Of a stretch of DNA of 7,822 nucleotides, positions 1 to 5,321 are shown one piece after another (the first letter of the stretch is position 1; each line of letters starts with the position of its first letter). The DNA comes from an uncultured Atopobiaceae bacterium. Its GTDB lineage: Bacteria > Actinomycetota > Coriobacteriia > Coriobacteriales > Atopobiaceae. The notes below the pieces were generated by a model. That model did no database searches. It worked only from the letters and a program-made list of their open reading frames with translations, and had not been told where the DNA came from. The position numbers were made by a program, and so were the translations under genes. The stretch is from positions 1-7,822 of the forward strand of contig CAJOKK010000067.1 in the NCBI GenBank assembly GCA_905235165.1, in the 5' to 3' direction.

Positions 1-1
1 A

Positions 2-499
2 ATGGCCAAGGAATCAAGCTTCGACGTCGTCTCGCAGGTTGACCTGCAGGAGGTTGACAACGCCTACCAGCAGGCAGCGCGTGAGCTCACGCAGCGCTAC
101 GACCTTAAGGGCTCCGGCGCCACGATTGACTTCTCCCGCAAGGACGAGTCGTTCAGCGTGTCTGCCCCCTCTGAGTTCGTGGCGAGCCAGGTCATCGACG
201 TGCTCGGCACCAAGCTCGTGCGTCGTGGCATCGACCTCAAGGCCGTGCGCTGGTCTGACCCCGAGTCTGCGGGCGGCATGACCGTCCGCCAGCGCGGCAC
301 CGTGGTGCAGGGCATCGACCAAGACACCGCCAAGAAGATCGCCAAGGACATCCGCGACCTCAAGCTCAAGTGCAAGCCCCAGGTTGAGGGCGACAAGCTT
401 CGCGTGAGCTCTGCCTCGCGTGATGTCCTTCAGCAGGTCATCGCCTTCCTGAAGGACCAGGACTACGGCCAGCCGCTGCAGTACGTCAACTATCGCTAG
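2..499 (+). CDS. yajQ: YajQ family nucleotide-binding protein
   Basis: Complete 165-residue protein, the usual length for the YajQ/UPF0234 family (about 160-165). The start at base 2 gives the characteristic opening (MAKESSFDVVS, then VDLQEVDNA). Other family marks are RYDLKGS at residues 32-38 and the closing QPLQYVNYR at 157-165. The family folds as two ferredoxin-like (RNP-like) alpha/beta domains in the cytoplasm and binds nucleotides or nucleic acid; some proteobacterial members are reported to bind cyclic di-GMP. The exact role in Gram-positive bacteria is not settled. The upstream region lies outside the window, so promoter and ribosome binding site cannot be seen. rimO follows after 33 bases with no terminator in between, which suggests cotranscription. 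Family assignment is secure; function is not. Confidence 0.95.
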   Translation: MAKESSFDVVSQVDLQEVDNAYQQAARELTQRYDLKGSGATIDFSRKDESFSVSAPSEFVASQVIDVLGTKLVRRGIDLKAVRWSDPESAGGMTVRQRGTVVQGIDQDTAKKIAKDIRDLKLKCKPQVEGDKLRVSSASRDVLQQVIAFLKDQDYGQPLQYVNYR

Positions 500-532
500 C
501 GCCGTTCGTCGCTGCTTGAAAAGGGGAGAGCT

Positions 533-1858
533 ATGGCAAAGGTCCTCTATGTGACGCTGGGATGCGCCAAGAACGAGGTCGACACCGACCGCATGCGGGC
601 GCTTCTGGAAGCTGACGGTTTTGGCGAGACGAACGAGGTCGCCGATAGCGACGTTATTATCGTCAACACCTGCTCCTTCCTGGCCTCGGCCACGAGCGAG
701 TCCATTGAGGCGACGCTGCAGCTCGCGGAGGAGGTTGCCGAGGGCGTTCGTAGCCGGCCCATCGTGATGTGCGGCTGCGTTCCCTCCCGCTACGGCGATG
801 AGCTGCCGAGCGAGCTTCCCGAGGTCTCGGCCTTCGTTCGTACTGACGAGGAGGACGGCATCGTAGAGGTCGTTCGCCGCGTCCTTGGCCTGGAGGAAGA
901 GGTCGTGAGCCATACGGGGGCGCTTCGCACCGTTGAGGGAACGAGCGCCTACATCAAGATCTCTGATGGCTGCGATCGCTTCTGCACCTTCTGCGCGATT
1001 CCCAACATCCGCGGTTCTTACTACTCGCGTCCCTTTGGGGAGATTGCCGACGAGGTCAAGGCCCTTGCCGAGGGCGGCGTTCGCGAGTTCGTCCTCATCG
1101 GCCAGGATACGGGCATCTGGGGGTCTGATTTCGAGGAGCCGAGCACGCTCGCCTGGCTGCTTCGCAAGGTCGCCGAGATCGTGCGCCCCTATGGCGGCTG
1201 GGTCCGCGTGCTCTACCTGCAGCCCGAGGGCATGACCGACGATCTTATCGCCACCATTCGCGATACCCCCGAGGTGCTGCCCTACATAGACATCCCCATC
1301 CAGCACTGCTCCGAGCGCGTGCTCGCCAACATGGGCCGCTCTGGTTCGCCCGAGGAGCTTCATGCCCTCTTCGAGCGCCTGCGCAGCGAGATTCCCGGCA
1401 TGGTCCTGCGCACGACGGGCATGGCGGGCTTTCCTGGCGAGACGGACGAGGAGGCCCAGGAGCTGCTTGACTTCCTCGCTGCCGAGGAGTTTGACTACAC
1501 CTCGGTCTTTGCCTACTCCGCTGAGGAGGGCACCGCTGCCGCCACGATGGACGGCCAGGTTGACGAGGATGTTAAGCTCGAGCGCACCCAGCGCCTCATC
1601 GATCTTACCGAGCAATTGGGCTTTTCGGCCACCGCGTCGCACGTTGGTGAGCGCGTTGACGTTATCATCGACGGCATTGAGCGCGATGGTGACGCCGCCG
1701 AGCTGATTGGCCACGCTTGGTTCCAGGCCCCCGACTCCGATGGTGCCGTCCATATCGCTCAGGGCGAAGCATGCGTGGGCGACGTCGTGAGCGTCGACCT
1801 CGTTGATGCCTTCTGCTATGAACTGATTGGCGAGCTCGTCGAGTCGAAAGAGGCGTAG
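533..1858 (+). CDS. rimO: Ribosomal protein S12 (aspartate) methylthiotransferase RimO
   Basis: A 441-residue radical-SAM methylthiotransferase, normal length for the family. The N-terminal UPF0004 domain (about 1-95) has cysteines C11, C47 and C82 in the positions that bind the auxiliary 4Fe-4S cluster; C80 is an additional nearby cysteine. The radical SAM motif CxxxCxxC is C147, C151, C154, inside GCDRFCTFCAIPNIRG, which reads as RimO rather than the tRNA enzyme MiaB. Further RimO-like blocks are LIGQDTG, DIPIQHCS, GFPGETDEE and YSAEEGTAA. The last 70 or so residues form the TRAM substrate-binding domain. RimO adds a methylthio group to a conserved aspartate of S12 using SAM and iron-sulfur clusters. 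A good ribosome binding site (AGGGGAG, 522-528) supports the ATG at 533. The stop lies 3 bases before pgsA. Confidence 0.94.
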   Translation: MAKVLYVTLGCAKNEVDTDRMRALLEADGFGETNEVADSDVIIVNTCSFLASATSESIEATLQLAEEVAEGVRSRPIVMCGCVPSRYGDELPSELPEVSAFVRTDEEDGIVEVVRRVLGLEEEVVSHTGALRTVEGTSAYIKISDGCDRFCTFCAIPNIRGSYYSRPFGEIADEVKALAEGGVREFVLIGQDTGIWGSDFEEPSTLAWLLRKVAEIVRPYGGWVRVLYLQPEGMTDDLIATIRDTPEVLPYIDIPIQHCSERVLANMGRSGSPEELHALFERLRSEIPGMVLRTTGMAGFPGETDEEAQELLDFLAAEEFDYTSVFAYSAEEGTAAATMDGQVDEDVKLERTQRLIDLTEQLGFSATASHVGERVDVIIDGIERDGDAAELIGHAWFQAPDSDGAVHIAQGEACVGDVVSVDLVDAFCYELIGELVESKEA

Positions 1859-1861
1859 GCC

Positions 1862-2467
1862 ATGGGAGAGAAGCACAGCTCGAGTATTTGGACGCCAGCC
1901 AACATCGTTACCTGCACCCGCATTGCCCTCGTTCCGCTTTGGCTGGCGCTTGCCGAGGTGTCGCGCAACCATGGCCTGCTCTGGACGGGCAACAAGCACG
2001 TCTGGGCCATGTTCATCCTCTACGTGCTCATCTCGCTCACCGACAAGCTCGACGGCTACCTTGCGCGCAGCCGCAACGAGGTGAGCGACTTCGGCAAGTT
2101 CGCTGACCCCATTGCCGACAAGCTCTCGGTCTCGATAGCCCTTGTCTTCCTGCTCGAGATCGGCCTGATCCATAGTTGGGTGCTTTTCATCGTCTTGACG
2201 CGTGAGTTCATGGTCTCTGGCCTGAGGATGGTCGTGGCGTCTAAGGGCGAGGTGGTTGCCGCCAGCTCCCTTGGCAAATGGAAGACCGCAACCACGATGG
2301 TTGCCATCTGCCTGCTGCTCTTCTCGGTCACGGTCACCGCCGGTTTTCTGAGCAACACCTGCCGCCTGATGGGCCTGATCTCGATGGCCGCTGCCATGGC
2401 GCTGACGGCTTGGTCGGGCGTTGACTACTTCATTCAGTGCTGGCCCTATATTTCTGAATCCGAATGA
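1862..2467 (+). CDS. pgsA: CDP-diacylglycerol--glycerol-3-phosphate 3-phosphatidyltransferase
   Basis: A 201-residue membrane protein of the CDP-alcohol phosphatidyltransferase family. The diagnostic motif DxxDGxxAR-x8-GxxxDxxxD is complete: D61, D64, G65, A68, R69, G78, D82 and D86. The acidic residues bind metal and the CDP moiety. Hydrophobic segments lie near residues 20-33, 47-60, 90-107, 140-160 and 172-187, as expected for a multi-helix inner-membrane enzyme. PgsA makes phosphatidylglycerophosphate, the precursor of phosphatidylglycerol and cardiolipin. The gene starts 3 bases after the rimO stop, with a purine-rich AAAGAGG at the end of rimO as ribosome binding site, and its stop overlaps the next start codon. 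The family also contains phosphatidylinositol-phosphate synthases. Position just before cinA-recA, a classic place for pgsA, favours the PgsA assignment. Confidence 0.9.
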   Translation: MGEKHSSSIWTPANIVTCTRIALVPLWLALAEVSRNHGLLWTGNKHVWAMFILYVLISLTDKLDGYLARSRNEVSDFGKFADPIADKLSVSIALVFLLEIGLIHSWVLFIVLTREFMVSGLRMVVASKGEVVAASSLGKWKTATTMVAICLLLFSVTVTAGFLSNTCRLMGLISMAAAMALTAWSGVDYFIQCWPYISESE

Positions 2468-2958
2468 GTCCCGAGGCCTTTGAGCTCGCGCGACGTGTCG
2501 TTGAGCTGGGAACTCAGGGTGGAATAACGGTCGGTGCCGTCGAGTCCTGCACGGGCGGCTTGGTCTGTGCCGCCCTGACGGAGGTGCCTGGCTCGTCGGC
2601 AGTCCTTCGCGGCGGTGTCGTGAGCTACGACCCCGCTATCAAGCATGAGGTCGTGGGCGTCTCGCAAGAGGTGATTGATGCTCCCGGCGTCGGCGTTGTC
2701 TCTGCTGAGTGCGCCGAGCAGATGGCCTCTGGCGGACGCTCGCTTTTGACCTGCGACCTTTGCGTCTCGGTGACGGGCATCGCCGGTCCCGGCGGAGAAG
2801 AGCCCGGAAAGCCTGTCGGCACGGTATGGTTTGGCTTCAGCAGCAAGGCGGGGGAGCGTAGCATGCTCGAACACTTTGAGGGTTCACGCAGCGAGGTACG
2901 CGAACAGGCGGTCCTTCGTGCCTTGACCTTGCTTTGTGAAGGGATTGAGAATTTCTGA
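2464..2958 (+). CDS. cinA: CinA C-terminal domain protein (NMN amidohydrolase, PncC-like)
   Basis: A 164-residue protein that matches only the C-terminal domain of CinA. Motifs are VESCTGGL (S28 aligns with the family's catalytic serine), GGVVSYDPAIK (Y55, K60), VTGIAGPGG (from about residue 103) and KPVGTVWFG (from 116). In E. coli PncC this domain deamidates nicotinamide mononucleotide to nicotinate mononucleotide in pyridine nucleotide salvage. The N-terminal MoaB/MogA-like half of full-length CinA (about 410 residues in total) is absent, and no remnant is seen upstream because pgsA abuts directly. The start codon overlaps the pgsA stop (ATGA), and no Shine-Dalgarno sequence is visible, so translational coupling to pgsA is likely. 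cinA before recA is a widespread arrangement in Gram-positive bacteria. Family assignment is secure; the enzymatic activity is by homology. Confidence 0.92.
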   Translation: MSPEAFELARRVVELGTQGGITVGAVESCTGGLVCAALTEVPGSSAVLRGGVVSYDPAIKHEVVGVSQEVIDAPGVGVVSAECAEQMASGGRSLLTCDLCVSVTGIAGPGGEEPGKPVGTVWFGFSSKAGERSMLEHFEGSRSEVREQAVLRALTLLCEGIENF

Positions 2959-3042
2959 CATCCCGATATTTTGGCAAGTCAATCAGGCTTTGTCCCTCTG
3001 CAAGTTGTATTCCCAGTACAGAGATGTGCCCTCGTTGCCGTT

Positions 3043-3091
3043 TGCAGTTTGCTGCCAGCGTTCGTGCAGTTCGCTGCAAGCTAGCTGCAAG
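3043..3091. repeat. Phased GCAG/CTGC repeats upstream of recA
   Basis: Two near-identical 12-bp dyads lie exactly 22 bp apart: GCAGTTTGCTGC (3044-3055) and GCAGTTCGCTGC (3066-3077), each a GCAG-N4-CTGC inverted repeat. Overlapping the second one is a direct repeat of GCTGCAAG at 3073-3080 and 3084-3091, 11 bp apart. TGCA cores therefore sit at 3043 region, 3065, 3075 and 3086, close to helical phasing. A further CTGCAAGTT occurs at 2998-3006. The cluster is about 65-110 bp upstream of the predicted recA transcription start. It could be an operator array for an unknown regulator; that is inference. The base pattern itself is plain in the sequence. Confidence 0.5.
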
Positions 3092-3120
3092 TTTGCCCTG
3101 ATATCGTCTCTGGTAGTCCA

Positions 3121-3149
3121 TTGACTACGAACGACTGTTCGTATACAGT
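3121..3149 (+). promoter_or_regulatory. recA promoter (sigma-70/SigA type)
   Basis: TTGACT (3121-3126, one mismatch to the -35 consensus) and TACAGT (3144-3149, four of six matches to -10) are separated by an optimal 17 bp. The expected transcription start is about 3155-3157, giving a short leader of roughly 27 nt. The LexA box occupies almost the whole spacer, so repressor binding would block polymerase directly. Confidence 0.7.
3126..3143. promoter_or_regulatory. LexA-binding SOS box
   Basis: TACGAACGACTGTTCGTA is an inverted repeat with two perfect 7-bp arms around a 4-bp centre. It contains the GAAC-N4-GTTC core of the Gram-positive/actinobacterial LexA box (CGAAC-N4-GTTCG). It lies between the -35 and -10 elements of recA, the classic position for SOS repression. 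The match is strong; binding is inferred. Confidence 0.88.
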
Positions 3150-3170
3150 GGGGGCCGTACACTACGTTCG

Positions 3171-3176
3171 AGGGAG
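3171..3176 (+). promoter_or_regulatory. recA ribosome binding site
   Basis: AGGGAG lies 6 bases before the ATG at 3183 and supports that start for RecA. A second Shine-Dalgarno-like AGGAG (3238-3242) lies 9 bases before an in-frame ATG at 3252, so a shorter form beginning at residue 24 is also possible. Confidence 0.65.
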
Positions 3177-3182
3177 TTATCC

Positions 3183-4292
3183 ATGGCTTCACGAGGCAAG
3201 AGTTCGAGCCGCGAGATTCACGAGAAGACCTATGGCGAGGAGCGCGACGCCATGATTGCGTCCACTACCTCAGAGATCGAGAAGAAATTCGGCAAGGGGT
3301 CCATCATGCGCTTTGGCGACGGTGGCCCTGAGCTCGAGGTCGAGGCCATCCCCACGGGTGCCTTGGCGCTTGACGTTGCCCTGGGCATCGGCGGCGTGCC
3401 GCGTGGCCGTATCGTCGAGATCTATGGCCCCGAGTCATCGGGCAAGACAACGCTTTCGCTCGAGATCCTAGCCGAGGCGCAGGCAATGGGTGGCGTGGTT
3501 GCCTTCATCGATGCCGAGCACGCCCTCGACCCTGGCTATGCGGCCCGTATCGGCGTGGACATCGACGAGGTGCTCATCTCTCAGCCTGACACGGGTGAGC
3601 AGGCTCTCGAGATTTGCGACATGCTCGTTCGCTCTGGCGCGATTGACGTCGTTGTCATCGACTCCGTGGCGGCCCTTGTTCCTCGTGCAGAGATCGAGGG
3701 AGAGATTGGCGACACGACGGTCGGCCTGCAGGCGCGTCTCATGAGCCAGGCCCTGCGCAAGCTGGCGGGATCCCTCTCGAAGTCGCGCACCACTTGCATC
3801 TTCATCAATCAGCTTCGCGAGAAGATCGGCATCATGTTCGGCAATCCCGAGACCACGCCGGGCGGTCGTGCCCTCAAGTTCTTCTCCTCGGTACGCATGG
3901 ACATCCGTCGCGTTGACAACATCAAGCAGGGTAGCGAGAACATCGGTAGCCGCGTACGCGTCAAGGTGGTCAAGAACAAGGTTGCCGCCCCCTTCAAGCA
4001 GGCTGAGTTCGACATCATGTACGGAACGGGCATCTCCAAGGAGGGCTCCATCCTCGATATGGCGGTTGACTACGGCATCGTCAACAAGTCCGGTGCCTGG
4101 TTTACCTACGAGACCGAGCGCCTGGGCCAGGGCCGTGAGGCCGCAAAGGCCTTCCTTGCCGCAAATCCCGACCTTCGAGACACCATCGAGGCACAGGTGC
4201 GTACGGCCTGCGGGCTCAACTTGGACGACGAGGACACCGTCGCGGTTGTTGACGACGCAGCGCTTGACGCTGCCGATGTTGCCGGCAAATAG
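3183..4292 (+). CDS. recA: Recombinase RecA
   Basis: A 369-residue RecA with all catalytic features. Walker A is GPESSGKT (82-89), the catalytic glutamate is E112 in DAEHALDP, and Walker B is VVVIDSVAAL with D160. Loop L2 runs about 211-225 around GNPETTPGGRALKF. The conserved N-terminal block IEKKFGKGSIMRFG spans 32-45, and the C-terminus is acidic. RecA forms filaments on single-stranded DNA, drives strand exchange and triggers LexA self-cleavage. Compared with E. coli RecA there are about 16 extra N-terminal residues, rich in Ser, Arg and Lys. The upstream LexA box and promoter indicate SOS control with autogenous induction. recX follows after 23 bases, so the two are probably cotranscribed. 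Confidence 0.98.
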   Translation: MASRGKSSSREIHEKTYGEERDAMIASTTSEIEKKFGKGSIMRFGDGGPELEVEAIPTGALALDVALGIGGVPRGRIVEIYGPESSGKTTLSLEILAEAQAMGGVVAFIDAEHALDPGYAARIGVDIDEVLISQPDTGEQALEICDMLVRSGAIDVVVIDSVAALVPRAEIEGEIGDTTVGLQARLMSQALRKLAGSLSKSRTTCIFINQLREKIGIMFGNPETTPGGRALKFFSSVRMDIRRVDNIKQGSENIGSRVRVKVVKNKVAAPFKQAEFDIMYGTGISKEGSILDMAVDYGIVNKSGAWFTYETERLGQGREAAKAFLAANPDLRDTIEAQVRTACGLNLDDEDTVAVVDDAALDAADVAGK

Positions 4293-4315
4293 TTCGATCT
4301 GATTGCCTTACCGCC

Positions 4316-4984
4316 ATGTTCTCTTGGTCAATCACGCTTCCCGAACGTCGTTCGAGCGGCCTTGCGAGCACGACAAAGCCCTGTGCCACGCTGCATATCG
4401 AATCTGATGAGCGGGCGGGGGAGGAGCTTTCCCTGCCCGCCGCCGTAGGCAGCGTGCTCAGCGCCAAAGAAAAGGCTGGCGAGCTGCATCCCACCGGGCG
4501 TGGGGAGCTTTTGCTGCTCGTTCAAGAAACCACCGAGCACTGCGCCATGCTTCGCGTTGAGAAGCTGATCAACCGTCGCGACTACACGACGCTCGAGCTC
4601 GATCAAAAGCTCAAGCTCGATGGCTACGAAGAAGAGCTGCGTCGTAGGGTTATCGGCCGTGCCGTTGAGTGCGGCCTCGTGAGCAATGAACGCTACGGTG
4701 CTTCCTTCGTGCGAAGCAAGCTGGCATCAGGTTGGGGCTTGCTGCGCATAGAGCGCGAGTTGAGGGAACGGGGCGTCGAGCCGCAAGCGCTCCGTGGCTG
4801 GCCCAAGGCCTTTCTCGACGATGCGGGAGGCGAGTACGAGCGCGCCCTTGCGACCGCTCGCCGCCATGGCCTGCCTGAGCGGCGTGGTGTCGAGAAGCTT
4901 GCTCGCTATCTCTATCAGCGGGGCTACAGCTCTGACTGTGCCTTGCGCGCTGCGCGAGCGGTGGCCGAGGAGGTGGCGTGCTGA
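4316..4984 (+). CDS. recX: Regulatory protein RecX
   Basis: A 222-residue RecX-family protein directly downstream of recA, its usual partner. The helical three-repeat core starts near residue 77. Recognisable stretches are LINRRDYTTLELDQKLKLDGY (84-104, read here as L84 to Y104), GLVSNERYGASFVRSK (120-135) and GWGLLRIERELRERGV (139-154). RecX binds the RecA filament and usually restrains its activity. The first 75 or so residues are an extension; residues 22-70 look like the beta-rich N-terminal region of Firmicute-type RecX (short strands, then LSLPAAVG and a Gly-rich turn). No convincing Shine-Dalgarno sequence precedes the ATG at 4316, so the exact start is uncertain; coupling to recA or another start is possible. 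No terminator is seen between recA and recX. Confidence 0.88.
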   Translation: MFSWSITLPERRSSGLASTTKPCATLHIESDERAGEELSLPAAVGSVLSAKEKAGELHPTGRGELLLLVQETTEHCAMLRVEKLINRRDYTTLELDQKLKLDGYEEELRRRVIGRAVECGLVSNERYGASFVRSKLASGWGLLRIERELRERGVEPQALRGWPKAFLDDAGGEYERALATARRHGLPERRGVEKLARYLYQRGYSSDCALRAARAVAEEVAC

Positions 4985-5079
4985 ACTTCTGTGCCTCGTT
5001 TCCCTTGCGAACGACGGTCCTTTATATAAGTTCCGCTGCCTGTCTAGCTGCCGTTGGTCGGTTTAAGAAGTTTGTAACA

Positions 5080-5108
5080 TTGACATATTTCGTGCCACAT
5101 CATACGAT
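5080..5108 (+). promoter_or_regulatory. rny promoter (SigA type)
   Basis: A perfect -35 TTGACA (5080-5085) is followed by a 17-bp spacer and TACGAT (5103-5108, four of six -10 matches). Transcription would begin near 5114-5116, just before the first strand of the long-range leader helix at 5121. That alignment supports both predictions. A weaker -10-like TATTAT at 5160-5165 has no good -35 partner. Confidence 0.72.
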
Positions 5109-5120
5109 TGAGAGGCTGTT

Positions 5121-5287
5121 TGAGCATTTCTCGTTGGCGTTTTCCTGTCAACGTATTCTTATTATTTGCAGGCATACAGATCTAGCAGGTACTGGTATGC
5201 AAGAGTGCCGCCATGACTCATGGTGGCGAACGAGAATGCCTCAGATGGCGGGTTCCGCCTCGACGTGGTGGCGGTCTCCTGAACCAC
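5121..5287 (+). ncRNA. Structured 5' leader RNA of rny (candidate cis-regulatory element)
   Basis: Bases 5121-5135 can pair with 5229-5243: TGAG/CTCA, CA/TG and TTCTCGTT/AACGAGAA. This gives about 14 base pairs with one bulged base on each side. The helix encloses a hairpin at 5172-5200 (GCATAC/GTATGC, extendable by CAG/CTG with a bulged G) and one at 5207-5227 (GCCGCCAT/ATGGTGGC, five-base loop, one G-U). After it come GGCGG-GTT-CCGCC (5247-5259) and GTGGT/ACCAC (5265-5287). A CTCCT at 5276-5280 is complementary to the rny Shine-Dalgarno AGGAG at 5312-5316, so translational control is possible. I do not recognise a named RNA family. Pairing is read from the sequence; function is inference. 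Confidence 0.5.
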
Positions 5288-5321
5288 TACTCACGAAATA
5301 CGATGTATCTGAGGAGCTAGC

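Larger units (their letters stand above)
4985..5321. other. Non-coding regulatory gap between recX and rny
   Basis: This 337-base stretch has visibly lower GC than the genes and no convincing coding sequence. It holds a degenerate LexA-like half site near 5008-5021 followed by TATATAAG, a strong SigA-type promoter at 5080-5108, and a roughly 200-nt leader with strong pairing potential up to rny. No intrinsic terminator (GC stem plus T run) is visible after recX. Confidence 0.7.

Noticed and set aside
14..2173. 719-codon open frame on the minus strand across yajQ, rimO and pgsA
   Set aside because: It is antisense to three well-recognised genes and arises because GC-ending codons leave few stops in the opposite frame. 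Its translation is low-complexity (Leu, Ala, Gly, Val, Asp) with no recognisable domain.
2936..3124. 62-codon frame in the cinA-recA gap
   Set aside because: Starts inside cinA without a ribosome binding site, and its translation is driven by the GCAG/CTGC repeats. More likely regulatory DNA.
4985..5030. Intrinsic terminator after recX
   Set aside because: No GC-rich stem followed by a T run is present; termination there may be Rho-dependent or absent.
5243..5290. T-box or tRNA-like T arm suggested by GGGTTCCGCC
   Set aside because: The conserved T-box sequence, a specifier loop and an aminoacyl-tRNA-synthetase or amino acid gene downstream are all lacking, and no cloverleaf can be built around it.
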